A DNA stretch of 64,000 nt. It comes from Brassica napus. Taxonomy: Eukaryota > Streptophyta > Magnoliopsida > Brassicales > Brassicaceae. The notes below the pieces were generated by a model. It saw nothing but the letters and a program-made list of their open reading frames with translations, had not been told where the DNA came from and did not search any database. Positions 34,038-45,794 of the stretch are shown here, one piece after another; positions within the stretch are counted from its first letter, which is position 1, and each line of letters starts with the position of its first letter. A program made the position numbers and the translations under genes. Where the stretch lies: assembly GCF_020379485.1 (NCBI RefSeq), contig NC_063443.1, forward strand, positions 17,355,531 to 17,419,530. The letters run 5' to 3'.

Positions 34038-34480
34038 CTGTTAGTAACAAAACCAAACTTAATTTACTTGTTTTATTTCCCATAAAAACAATTTATATTA
34101 CAAGACCGTGAAAGAGTGACTCACAAGAAACATATATATGAAGTAGAATTAAAATTAGTAATGTTTTTCATACTACTTTTAAAATATTGTTTTTTTCTTC
34201 TAGAGTGTAGAATTGAAATTCAGATTAAACATCTTCCAAGTTTGTTTATTTTTTTTTAATTTGAAAGCAGCTTCTTATAATAGTTTTGAAGTATATGTGA
34301 AGATAGGGAGAGATGTAGTAATAGTACCTCCTCTTATTAAGCCTTAGGAGAAGCAATACTGTTATTACAAAGCTATGAACACAAAGAAAGAAGAGAAAAA
34401 ATAAGGAGATGGGTGATGATGATATGAGTTGCTGCTGCGTTTCAATTTGTGTGATGGTCACCATCTTATATAAGCCATGA
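34038..34480 (-). promoter_or_regulatory. AAP2 leader intron, non-coding first exon and TATA box
   Basis: On the minus strand a TATATAAG box lies at about 34467-34474. A splice donor AG|GTACTA at about 34327 and an acceptor CTAACAG just before the ATG at 34037 define a leader intron of about 290 bases. The first exon is therefore roughly 34445-34328 and contains no ATG. The ORF at 34246-34464 starts only a few bases from the TATA box, upstream of the expected transcription start. Confidence 0.75.
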
Positions 34481-37447
34481 AAAGTGAGGGATATTAATTA
34501 ATTAACTAAAAAGTATAGTATGGCAATTATTTCAATTTTGACAATATTTGCTTGTTGGGTATTTTCTTTTCTTCTCCACCATCATTAGTGATGGCGTATA
34601 AGAGAGAATCTAATGCTTGTGTTCTCCTCCGTACCTTTTGAGGTCGACTTAGGCACTCAGATATAACTATACTATTTATATGAATTGAAAAGACTAAAAC
34701 GTCATTATTAAGGATATACGACGTTTAGGATTATATAATTAGAAAGAATTTTTGCTGCCAGAAGTGCTTATAAATATACTATTATATATGGTGGAATGTT
34801 CATCAAGTTGTTCCTCCATATACCGTGGAGTTTCTTTACGCATGCCACGCGTGGTGTATTGTTCGAAAGTAGAAAACAAAAAGAAGGAAAATGAATTATG
34901 AAAGTTTAGAAGTTTCGGGAATGTTAATAGAATTTATTCATGTACCTAACAAACTACATTTTTATAACCGGTGATTGTAAATCTCAGCATTAATACATGA
35001 TTCAGCATAATTTATTAATTTGACAAAGAGCAAACTTCTTTTTTTTGGTCAAAACAAAGAGCAAACTTATACCAGCACCGTCCAGCGTCTTAGTGATGGA
35101 TGTGAGTATATTGAGAAGAGAATCGAATATGTCGAGTGCTTCTATCCACCATCATCTCATTATTATTATTTTTTAAGTATTTTAAGAGCATCTTCGAAAC
35201 TCTTCATTAGGAAACTGTATGTTCTTTTTTTTTTTTGAACTAAAAACTGTATGTTCTTTGAATTCCAGAATGCTCGATTTTCTTTTTCCCTTGATATGTA
35301 ATTCGTCAATTCGTGTCTTTTTTAGTTAATAAAACACATCTTGGTTTAATTGGTAAACATCAGATATAAATATTTTCAACTTTCTACATTTTTAATTCCT
35401 TATAGTTGTTGTAATCACAAGCATTTCAACAATGTCTACGATGGAAATGTCAAATGGTCAATCTTGATCGTGGTGATGCATGAATGAATATGATCTGATG
35501 TTTACCAAATCATTAGTGGTTTTCACAACTGTGTCGCAACTCGCAAGACCCTTTGGCCTCCCTTGCCTTTTTTTTGTCAAATGAATAACTCTTAGCGATC
35601 ATGGTATAGGATCATGTATTCATGTTGTACTATTTACAAAGTAAAAATAGTGTTGTAGTTGCCAAAACGTTTAATTGCGTGAGAAAGATCCAACAAAAAA
35701 ATTACAAATGAAGGAATAAACAAATATGTTTAGAATCTTAAATCCGTATATAGAGAAGAATCGCAAGGGGTATTACAGGAGCTCAAAATAGAAATTAGAG
35801 AAATAAATCATCACGGCATTACCTACCAAATACAAAAACCGTTTTTCATAAATGACCCAAGTTAAGTCCCATATTAGGCCCATTGTGCTTAACATGTAGT
35901 GATGAGTGATTGACGGAGAAGAGGACCTACGTAGCCCATTAGTGACAAGTTGCTTGATAGAGAAGAACAAGATCCTAGAATGAAATTCACTACTAAACAG
36001 TCAACACTGCTCAATGAAAATTCTCGAATGCAGTTCACGGTTTTAAAGCACGTCTTATTTTACTTTTACACGCACGTACACACACATATAATAATATTAT
36101 AATTTATAATTATCATCGTATAAGACAAGTAGTCATATGAATAGTATACATGTGATTGTGATCCTGCATGTTGTTAAAGATATGTTAAATTTTCGACAAT
36201 GAGGTCCCAGCTTGTCTCCTTTTTATCCAACTTCTTAAGCATATTCGCAAAAATCTAAATACGACAAAACAAAATAGCAATTAATCCACCGTAAATATAG
36301 TATTGATATTGAGTATATATATGTTTTAGGTAGGTCAAGTTCGGCAGCTATAACATCACGCTCCGTGAAGCTTCCTCTTTCAATTCACACAATGACTTAA
36401 ACAAACAACTGCAAAAGAGTATAAAAGTCGATTCTCTATATATAATGATAAATTCAGATCAAGTCCAGGTACAATTTATCTGAAATTTTATAATAGGAAA
36501 AAACATATTAGTCAATTGATCTTATGACTTATCTTCTTCTTTTTGAGACTTTACTGTTACCACTTACCACCCAAAACGACAATTAATAAATTATGTGCAT
36601 CATGATAGTTTCATTCTTATTGTATGAAATGATACGACTTATATATAGAAATTTACATACTTATATCAATAAAGAAAAATGCATATTGACAAAAGGTCAT
36701 GTTTGACCACAAAAATCGTATTATTCATTTGGTTATTGAGGAAGTGATCTAATACTAAAATGAAAGGCCTATCTTAAGAAAACACAATGTTGAATACAAC
36801 ACAATAATTTATATATGATAAGACTGATAGTAAACGTAAGCGATGATCATCAAACGGGGAGCAAGCCAACGTAACCTACCTCAACTTTCTATTTAAATAA
36901 TTTGAACTAGAACAGACTACATGCGCATTTAAAAAGAAAAACAAACAAGTTTAGATCAATGAATTTTAAAACTGTGTCTCTAGTTAATGCAAGAGGAAGC
37001 GGTACATAGTGAAGGACTTAACTAAAGGCTCAATAATACTCGAAAACATTGTTCTATATACGACCGGGTAAGATAAGCCGGAATGCAAACACTTTCTTTA
37101 CGAACTCAATTTTGATATATTTTAACATTTTGAATAGGTACTTACTGGTGAATGACTGAATGATCAGATCTATTCTATAAAATACTAAAATTCGACAAAT
37201 ATAAAAGTATAATGTAAGGAAAACAAAAAGAAACCGGTGTGACTGCGATTGGTACATGATTGCAACTAAACCAACGATCCAACGTTAGATGACGTCATCC
37301 GACATGACGAGAGCTTCCCTCAAGGATGATGTTTGTGATATGCTGCGGAGAAGCTCACCGTAGTTGCAAATGTCGAATCACAAGTCACATCTAAAACTTC
37401 CACCACAAGGAATGCTGACTTCTCTTCACCAAGGTTTAACAATAGTA
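34481..37447. other. Gene-poor AT-rich spacer upstream of AAP2
   Basis: No credible gene. It includes the distal AAP2 promoter and two micro-insertions flanked by direct repeats (35023-35068 and 35212-35259, see findings). Its right end is the host side of the Helitron insertion. Confidence 0.5.
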
Positions 37448-40400
37448 TCACTACTATATAAAAGCAACTACATTGGAGCTTTCTAAACACTGCCACATAG
37501 GCACAAATATTGCTAGCCAATAAAACTGTCATGTCATCCCGAACTGGGCTTCAGCCCAATAAATTGGAAACAGAGGTTCTCAAAAATCGTTCTCAAAACT
37601 ATTATGGGCTCTTTCAAGATTTATACCAAGACCAAGTCTTTTATTTGGGCTTATATCAGGTTTTTTCGTCCAGGCCCAAGGTTTTGTATGTCTGAGTACA
37701 AAATAAAGTTCACCTTAGATACGCCGTCCCTTTCATCCTGATGAAGCCGATTAACTTCCTGTAACGCTTTCTATTCCATTTATTTTTTCCTTTAATCCAC
37801 CATTAACATTAACATGCTTCATCCCACCCACCCACTCTGTATCATTAATTCAAGCTCAACCTCTTCAAACGTAACCGGCAGAAGGTCTCTTATAAATTTG
37901 CATGCTTATAGCAATGAAGACCGCTACATCTCCTAAATCTACAAGTATAATCTCTGCAAATTACCAGCTCCAACAATGTCGCATTCCTTCACCGTGCTTG
38001 CTGATTTGAAGGCCGTTTGCTGTTTGAAGACCGGTAGCTCTTCGACCTCAGCCGAGATTCGCCTTCTGCGGTTTTAGGAGTCTAGGATTGTGTCTCAAGA
38101 TGTGGATGCTCTAGCTCTCCAATCCTACAGCGGCAAGGACAAATCTATAGGTTCCAAGTATTTACATATACCTCTCCTTCTCTCTCTATCTTTCTCTCAA
38201 TATTTTCCGACCAGATTGAGTTTCTGTGTAACTTTTATTGTCTTTTGTGTGTGTACGATTCAGTTTCCTGAGACTATTTAACCGAGACGATGTTGATTTG
38301 TTTGGAATCGATGATGATGGAAAATGTACATCAGGTACCACTTCACACCCCCTTACGTATTAGCACGAAACTGCTTTGGATAGCGCTCAGATGTACGAGC
38401 TCTGCATCGACCTTAGTATTCACCTCCGTGTCAGTTATGTAGGGTTAGTTCTTCGTTTTCTTTTGTTTGTATTCACTTGATGATACTGATAATCTTGATT
38501 AAAAATTCACAGATCAGATTTTAAGTTATATGTTTTAGCTTCTTTCTGAGAAATTTCAGATTTTATAAATACATTGATGTCTATATTTATGCAAGTGAAT
38601 TTGAAGCTTCCAGATGCAATAATTTTGTGCTCAGTGCGGATAAGCAGATACTCTTATCACTCAAATATGCTGAAGTTTTTTTTTACCAAGGGTCGCTCAT
38701 ATTTGTTGCTCTTATTTACGCATTATCACTCTTCGATGACCATACCACACACTAGAAATAAACAACAGCAAGCTTCTAAACGCCTCCCAATTCTTACTAT
38801 TGGCCACCTGTCTACAGATATAACATGATGTTGTACTGCTCTCGACTTTTCTAATTTGTGTTTAATTACGTCTTCTGTCAAGGTTTTGATATTTGGTTTC
38901 AAACTCCAGCGAGCGTTCTGGAGAGCATGGCAAAGAAAGAACAGGTGCAAACCTGATGCAGAAGTGACCCCAAGAAGAAACGCTTCTTGGAACCCTTTAG
39001 ATATTTCAGAGCCCGCCCGGTACTTACTCATTTTCGCTTCTCGATGATTCTTCTATAGATGGGAAATATTTAGCACAAGACGTATGTTGGTTGCTTAGTC
39101 TTGATGAGAGATACTGGCTCTTCCTTCACTCTTTGGTAAATTTTGAGGAAATTGTGCAGCGAGCATGCTGTGATTAAATTATCTTATGGTGTTGATTACC
39201 TGATTTTGTTGAGTAGGAAATTACTTATACAATTGTAACATGATGCATGATTTATTGTTATTCCTTTTCTGTTAGGTAACAAGTTGGGCAGTATAAAGTT
39301 TTAATGTAAAGACAGACCATAGCTGAAATGAAGTGATGATTATTACAAAATTTCCAACAATCAGATATGCACCAACACAAGTACAAGTGACCAAAAATCA
39401 CTGAAAAAAACAAACTATGAATATTCATTTATCTCTCTTTGATTTCATAATTGTCAATTTTGATCTTGTGTTGGATTACAGATTTATCTATTTTGATCTT
39501 GTGTTGTATTTTGTTGGGCTATTGAAAACTAAAATTTGGCCAATGTAGGTGTACGTTAAGAGTAAGTGGCAATTCCATACACACAGATCATAGAATAATC
39601 ATTGAAAAAAAAACTATTAACGTCCAAATGTTTTCTTTTTGTAGCAGAAGCAAATCAGGTTGTGAAAAGTAAAAGAGATGTATTATTTTAACACATTTTT
39701 AGATTTCGTTGACTTCTCTTCGTAATAAGATTACGCAATGTGTTAGGATTTGTTTATATGCTTTGGAACATCTATGAATGTCACAATAATTTTTTTTTTT
39801 GCTAAAAATGTAAATATCATTTCGAAAAATGAACAAAAATGTCACAATAATTTTTGTAACCAAATAAAGCTAATATGTTTCAAGAAAATATTGTAAGCAA
39901 ATCTTGATATAAATAGTCGAGAGGGGGATAGAAGATAGTCACTGACTTCGACAGTAAATGACAATAAAAATTTCATGATTTCAAATGATAGATGCAAAAT
40001 AAACGATAAATAAATAATTCAGTTTATATGAAACACAATTAATGAATATATCTATATGAGACTGAAGTACGAGTCTATGTGAAAATTACATGTTCTGTCA
40101 ATTGTATTAGCAAAATATAAATCATATTTAAAAAAAAAAATATAAATCATTCTTTTGCATATTAGATCATTCATCATGATTTGTAAAACGTAAACAACTA
40201 TGTTTTCCCAACTTAAATAATCAAAATATGCTTTATATTTTTCTATCGATTCTAATACATTCCTCTTAATGATATTGAAGTATAATAGTTTACTTAAGTA
40301 TGTAATTATAATATATTTAATAATATTTGCTTGGTTTAGGCTCTATTTGAAATTAAATTTCACAAAACAAAATCCACTTTTCTATTTTTTAAATGATAAT

Positions 40401-40749
40401 TATAGCATAACTGAGATGTAGTTGTCTGACTATCCATATGTATCTTCATTTAAAATATAAAACATATCTAATTTATCACAAAATCTTTTAAATATAACAT
40501 ATTTTAGTACAAAAGTAAAAATATTAAAGTAAATTTTAAATAAATTATCATGTATATATTTCTTTAATTTCTTTTGCAATAGTCAAATCAATTTAGCTTA
40601 AATAGTTTATTTTCTAAGATACCATAAAATTATTTTCTAAAATTATAAAACCACATAAAAATCCAAATTAACAACCAAACTGCATACTTAAATTAAATAT
40701 TAAAATAAAAATATTAGAAAACCGGCGCGTAGCGCCGACAAACCCCTAG
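37448..40749 (+). mobile_element. Non-autonomous Helitron
   Basis: The 5' end TCACTACTATATAAAAGC follows an A at 37447; the 3' end is a GC hairpin GGCGC-GTA-GCGCC at 40723-40735 followed after 10 bases by the CTAG terminus (40746-40749) and a host T. This is the classic Helitron layout (5'-TC, 3' hairpin plus CTRR, insertion between A and T, no target duplication). The 3.3 kb body has no Rep/helicase ORF, so it is non-autonomous. It contains captured coding-like sequence near 37978-38340 and two later micro-insertions. Confidence 0.85.
37978..38340 (+). pseudogene. Captured RPA70-like gene fragment inside the Helitron
   Basis: An ATG at 37978 opens a frame reading MSHSFTVLADLKAVCCLKTG, then STSAEIRLLRF, a TAG stop, and ESRIVSQDVDALALQSYSG. 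The pattern FTVLADLK...EIRLLRFWE is that of replication protein A 70 kDa-like DNA-binding subunits that crucifer Helitrons often carry. The stop sits where Trp is expected (TGG to TAG, one base). A second segment, read from about 38263, continues RLFNRDDVDLFGIDDDGKCT. It is a decayed capture rather than a working gene. Confidence 0.55.
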
Positions 40750-40762
40750 TTCCAATAAAATA

Positions 40763-41018
40763 TACTCTCTCTCTCTTTCAAATTATACGATGTTTTAGAA
40801 ATTTTTGTTGTTTCGAAATATATTACGATGTTTTGAAATTTTAAAGTTAATTTTAACTTTATTAAAAAATGTTCAACTAATAAAATTTTACGACTTTTTT
40901 TTATAATTGTTGAATGATTTTAAGATAATATATCTAAAAGTGCTTTTTAGAAGAATGTATTTTTTTTTAATTTTTGTGCACTAAACCATAATATCGAATA
41001 TTATGAAAGATGGGAGTA
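40763..41018. mobile_element. Stowaway/Mariner-type MITE
   Basis: A 252-base AT-rich element (40765-41016) with related inverted ends: CTCTCTCTCTTTCAAATTAT on the left and, on the other strand, CTCCCATCTTTCATAATATT on the right. TA dinucleotides lie on both sides (40763-40764 and 41017-41018). The end sequence and TA target are typical of crucifer Stowaway MITEs. It lies 13 bases from the Helitron 3' end. Confidence 0.75.
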
Positions 41019-41069
41019 ATAAAGTGTGGCTGTCGACAAAAAAAATAAAAATAAAATAAAGTGTGGCTG

Positions 41070-41533
41070 CTGACGAAAAATAGTTTTGCACCAAAAAAAA
41101 ACACATAATGGTAACTGGTAAGTAAAAGAATAAAATGGATAAGCAACATTGAGAAGCAGAGGATTAAGTAATTGACACTTGTGGCCAGTCAACAATATAC
41201 AAAGGGTGCAGGTGACGTAAGCAATGACAACATCACTGCTCTCGTTAAGTCGACTATCCACTAAGACTAGGCCACGTATGTAACCAGCTGGCTGCGGTCA
41301 GCGTAGAAAAGAAAACAGTCGGTATTGCTGCACGTGCTCGAAAACACCCACGTGTCATCTCTGTCTTTTTCTCCTTGTTTTTTAATTCAATTAAGTAAAT
41401 TTCGGCTATTCTCGTCCTTATAAAAGCCTTCGTCTTCTCACTCTCATCTCCTCGATTACAATCTTCAGCAGACGAAAGGAGAAGGAAAAAAAAAAATTGA
41501 ACGAAGAGATTTGAAGAGAGAAAAGAGAAGAGA
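41070..41533 (+). promoter_or_regulatory. ATAF2 promoter with paired G-box/ABRE elements
   Basis: Two CACGTG cores stand 12 bases apart: GCACGTGC at 41330-41337 and the ABRE-type CCACGTGTC at 41348-41356. A TATAAAAG box follows at about 41419-41426 and a purine-rich leader (GAAGAGAAAAGAG type) precedes the ATG at 41534. This fits known ABA, stress and light regulation of ATAF genes. Confidence 0.75.
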
Positions 41534-42537
41534 ATGAAAGCAGAGCTAAACTTACCTGCAGGATTCCGATTCCATCCAACGGACGAAGAGCTTGTGAAAT
41601 TCTACTTGTGCCGGAAATGCGCATCGGAGGAGATCTCAGCTCCGGTTATCGCCGAAATCGATCTCTACAAGTTCAATCCTTGGGAGCTTCCAGGTAAATT
41701 CAGGAAAAAGAATCTGTTTTTGTGGTTCGAGAATCGTTGTTAACCGAGAGATTTGATTATTCTTTCAGAGATGTCTCTGTACGGAGAGAAAGAGTGGTAT
41801 TTTTTCTCACATAGAGACCGGAAGTACCCAAACGGTTCGCGTCCAAACCGGGCAGCTGGAACCGGTTATTGGAAAGCGACCGGAGCGGATAAACCAATCG
41901 GTAAACCGAAGACGTTGGGCATAAAGAAAGCTCTAGTCTTCTACGCTGGGAAAGCTCCCAAAGGGATTAAAACGAATTGGATTATGCATGAGTATCGTCT
42001 CGCTAATGTTGATAGATCAGCTTCTGTTAACAAAAAGAACAACCTACGAGTATGTTCTGTCTTTTTCTTGAGTTATGTTTCATTTCGTGAATGTAATGAT
42101 GATTTAGATTGTTAACTTTTTTTTTTTTTCGTTGTGAACAGCTTGATGATTGGGTTCTATGTCGAATCTACAACAAGAAAGGAACCATGGAGAAGTATTA
42201 CCCTGCGGATGAGAAACCGAGGACCGCTACATCAATGGCGGATCAATCATCATCGCCTTTTGACACATCGGACTCGACTTACCCGAACGAATCGAGCAGC
42301 TCGGGTGGTCACGTCGTGTCACCGGATGCCAAGGAGGTTCAGAGCGAGCCTAAATGGGGAGAGCTTGAAGATGCTTTAGAGGCTTTTGATACTTCAATGT
42401 TTGGTGGTTCCATGGACTTGTTGCAGAGCGACGGTTTTGTTCCTCAGTACTTGTACCAGCCTGATTATTTCACTCCCTTCCAGGATATGCCCGAGCAGAA
42501 ACCGTTCTTGAATTGGAGTTTTGCTCCACAAGGGTGA
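41534..42537 (+). CDS. NAC081: NAC transcription factor ATAF2/NAC081
   Basis: Three exons (41534-41693, 41769-42049, 42142-42537) encode 278 residues. The NAC domain covers residues 6-155 with all five subdomains: [80 protein letters not shown], and [13 protein letters not shown]. The C-terminus ends [14 protein letters not shown], the diagnostic tail of ATAF2. ATAF2 acts in wound, pathogen, auxin and brassinosteroid responses. No miR164 target site was noticed. Order fits about At5g08790. Confidence 0.95.
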
Positions 42538-42777
42538 AAAGGGAAGAGAGTAAAAGGTGGTTTAACTGTGTCGTGAAGTGCTTAGAGAGAACAGAAGTTA
42601 TCAATCATCTTTGTTTCTTAGTAGTCAAAAAGATTGTAGATGTTAATAGTTGTTAGCATCATAGGCAAATTCTTGTTATTTCATCATAATTTTATATGAA
42701 AAATATTCAAATTCTTCACGATGTTGCAGCACCTATGTAAATACTGATATATAAAGAGATATTAAGATTAAGAATAT

Positions 42778-44482
42778 TCATATTAGCTTTTGTAACCGAG
42801 GCGATTTCCTCAGTACTGCTTTTCCTATGTCTTGAAGTCTTCTGACTCTCCTCTTCTTGGCCCGTGGGTTTATTTGAGAATCAATCTCTATTTCCTTCTG
42901 TTCATGCTGTTTGGAGGTCTTCATTGGAGTCTCGTGAAAGACTTCTTTGCTTATACCTTCGGTTTCACATCCTCGAGATTCATAACATGGAACCACCGCT
43001 TCATCATAGGAATCGATGATCTCGGAGAGCTGGCTTTCTATCTTTTGAGCAAGCTTCCTCAGTTCTTCGCAGCTTTCCTGTAAAAAAATAACATTAGAAA
43101 AGAATACTCGGACTTGTTTTTCATCAGCTCATAAACACACCAGTGACATAAAGTAACATGTTCTTTTTGTCATTACCTTGGAAAGAGGCAAACGAGAAAC
43201 ACCATCAATCTCTATGACAACTTTCTTCTGCTGGTCTTTCTCTCTGCACTGCTTCAGCATTTTCCTATTTCCCAAATCCCCAAAGAGAAAACATGAATTT
43301 ATCAAAGCTAATTCAAAGATGAATATACAAACATGGAAAAAAGGGATCAGAGGCTTACTCTAGAGCAATGATATTGCTGCATGCTTCGGTTTGACTTTCC
43401 CAAAGTCTTTTATATGCTACACTCTTCCCTTCCTCGCATGCTTCCTTCATAGTGTTAGATGTTCTTTCCCTTAGGTTTTCTTCTCCTTTACATGACTCTT
43501 CGATCAGCACATCATTTTGCTCATCTACAACAACTAACTCATGTAGTTCACCTCCTTCACTGTTTGCTTCAATCCTACCTTCACCCCCACTTTTTTCAAG
43601 AGCCACTTCTGATTCTACAGCAACTCCCTCTATACTACGAGTTTTAACAGTCGTCACACTCAAACATGCTTTGCCTCCAGTGTCACTTACTTCAATGAAG
43701 TTAATGTCATTGCCACCACATGCTTTACGTTTGGGGCTGGTTCTAGATTCAGTCAAGATCCGTTCTTCTACAGTCCCTTTATCATTTTGAAGGCTCATAA
43801 CCTCATCCGCCGCACACTGATCATTCATTATCAACGGCATCTCAACGCTCTTTCTCTCAGCATCATCAGTTCCCGGAAGAGTGTAACAGTAGCTGTTGTA
43901 GTCACAAAGTATCTCTCTCTTCTCCACAAGCTTAGCCAGATGATGACTGAGCAAACTCGTGTGAGCAAACGGCAAGCTCTCATACTTGGACTTAATAAAC
44001 TCTGATATCGCTTCTTCGCAAGAGCCACCTGCTTCATTCAACTCCGTGATAGCAATAAAAATCATCTGAAATAAATGTAGTATACAGTCAGAACAACACA
44101 TGTATAAACACATAAGAGATTCGGCATTGTTATAACTTATACATACAGCAGAGTAAGTGGGATGATCAGGAGCACGTGATAAACACAGGTCCAAGAATCT
44201 CTGTTCGAAGAGTCTACTCTCAGGAATCAATAACCCTCTCGAATTCGCCAAGTTCACCATAAAGGCTCTCAGATTCTCAGATTTTCTTCCATGTGCCTGT
44301 AATCAACAACAATCTTTCAGATTCAATGCATGAACACGCTCTCAAAGCTAATGGTATCAAGCTACCCTAACGAGAAACATAAATTACTGATTCTGCTGAA
44401 ACCTAAACGACAAACACAGAATCGAAGATGGTGAGAAGCAGAAATTACAAACCATTGGCACTATCGTAGTAGTATCCGCCAT
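42778..44482 (-). CDS. Winged-helix protein with linker-histone H1/H5-type domain
   Basis: The first exon codes only MADTTTIVPM (44482-44453). Exon 2 (about 44297-44147) gives NLRAFMVNLANSRGLLIPES and CLSRAPDHPTYSAM. The next exon continues the H15-like winged helix: FIAITELNEAGGSCEEAISE, then FIKSKYESLPFAHTSLLSHH and LAKLVEKREILCDYNSYCYT. A long acidic, low-complexity region follows, then KMLKQCREKDQQKKVVIEID, and a basic tail RAKKRRVRRLQDIGKAVLRK. This matches the Arabidopsis winged-helix family member at about At5g08780. A nuclear chromatin or transcription role is likely; the target is unknown. It is transcribed away from the gene at 44910. Confidence 0.82.
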
Positions 44483-44909
44483 GGGAGACGAGTTGAAGCT
44501 CTACGCAGAATCGGCGCTTAGTATCTGAAGGCGAGGGAAGTGAGGACGATGACAATCAATTTATATCGAGTTAAACCGAATCAAACCGGGACAAATTGTG
44601 ATGTATGATTTTAATTTAAACCGGCCGGTTTCGTTTGGTTCCAGTGAAGCTAAATAAAGCCAGAGGAGGAAGAAGAAAGAAACCGAATCAAACCGGGATA
44701 AATTGAGATGTAAGATTTTAATTTAAACCGGCCGGTTATGTTCGGTTCCAGTGAAGATAAATAAAGCCAGAGGAGGAAGAAGAAAGAAACCGAATCAAAC
44801 CGGGACAATTTGTGATGTATGATTTTAAGTTAAACCGGCCGGTTATGTTTAATTCCAGCGAAACTTAAATAAAAGCGAGAGGAAGAAGAGGAAAGCGTTA
44901 AGACCAGAG
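44483..44909. promoter_or_regulatory. Divergent promoter made of three 107-base tandem repeats
   Basis: The interval between two divergent starts is built almost wholly of a tandem repeat with period 107 (units start AAACCGAATCAAACCGGG at 44573, 44680 and 44787). Each unit carries an AAACCGGCCGGTT palindrome and a TAAATAAAGCC/TAAATAAAAGC element. The third unit reaches the leader of the gene at 44910. Confidence 0.85.
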
Positions 44910-45794
44910 ATGCTTCCGTTAAAGCTAGCTCGCTCTCTTCTCCTCCACGAGACTCTCAACCTCACTCACAACTCCGGCGAACCAAACGAAGTTGATGGAG
45001 GAGAAGGCGAAACCAGCATTCGAGAGATCCTAAGCTCACAATCAAAAACCCGATCGAGATCCAAGAACACGAGGAAGAATCCGAAAACGCCGTTGCTCTT
45101 CTTCGTCCCCTCGCGAGAATTGATCTCGGAAACTTACAGATTAGCATCAATCGCGAGAGATCTGGGGATGGATCTGTACCCAACGCCTTCCCTCTCCCAC
45201 ATCATCTTCTCGTTCCCGCCGCGGGAATCCGGATCTGCGCCGTCGCCGTTCTCCACGTCTTCGTCTCGTCCTTCGACTTGTTGGTCTTCCTCCGCGGCCT
45301 CGATGTCTTCGTCTCTCTCGTGGTCTCTTCCTAACGACGCGGTGATGCTCTCTTTCCCGTCTCTCTCGGTTTCGTCGATCTCGCATCTCAGATCATTCGT
45401 CTCCCTCTCCAACGGCTTGTTCAAGCTCGTGTTCTCCCCCGCCGCCGTGGATACGCCTTCCTCCTCCTCCGTTAGCAATTGGGATTGCTGCTCTGTTTCT
45501 CTCTTCTCGAGACTCACGAGCGCACGAATCGGATCGATGGAGAGTTTCTCGCAGGCGTTGGCTTCGAACGGATGGACGATTTACAAGACGAAAGCTAATC
45601 AATCGACCGGGAGCTGCTCGGCGTATCTGTTTAGGAAAGTGTACTCGGGTCGGGTTATGATGACCCGGGAGGGAAATGGTGGGTCGTGTAGAGTGAGAGA
45701 GCTGAGACTTCCTCAGTTGGATTTCGAGAACGCTCCTCTCAGGATTCTGCAGTATCTGATGTTGATGACTGACCATCTCTTCTTCCTTGCATAG
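44910..45794 (+). CDS. Plant protein of unknown function, single exon
   Basis: A 294-residue intronless frame starting MLPLKLARSLLLHETLNLTH. It has a Ser/Lys/Arg-rich part (SSQSKTRSRSKNTRKNPKTP), followed by LLFFVPSRELISETYRLASI and ARDLGMDLYPTPSLSHIIFS, then Ser-rich middle parts. The C-terminal part (LASNGWTIYKTKANQSTGSC, YLFRKVYSGRVMMTREGNGG, VRELRLPQLDFENAPLRILQ) looks folded. A minus-strand ORF of similar length overlaps but has the low complexity of a shadow frame. It fits the hypothetical protein at about At5g08770. No domain of known function was recognised. Confidence 0.75.
   Translation: MLPLKLARSLLLHETLNLTHNSGEPNEVDGGEGETSIREILSSQSKTRSRSKNTRKNPKTPLLFFVPSRELISETYRLASIARDLGMDLYPTPSLSHIIFSFPPRESGSAPSPFSTSSSRPSTCWSSSAASMSSSLSWSLPNDAVMLSFPSLSVSSISHLRSFVSLSNGLFKLVFSPAAVDTPSSSSVSNWDCCSVSLFSRLTSARIGSMESFSQALASNGWTIYKTKANQSTGSCSAYLFRKVYSGRVMMTREGNGGSCRVRELRLPQLDFENAPLRILQYLMLMTDHLFFLA

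Noticed and set aside
34246..34464. 72-codon minus-strand ORF just upstream of AAP2, possible uORF or alternative N-terminus
   Set aside because: Its ATG lies within a few bases of the TATATAAG box, upstream of the expected transcription start, and the splice donor at about 34327 cuts the frame.
45134..45517. 127-codon minus-strand ORF opposite the gene at 44910
   Set aside because: Glu/Arg-rich shadow of a Ser-rich coding strand; the plus-strand frame is longer, starts near the promoter array and has structured segments.
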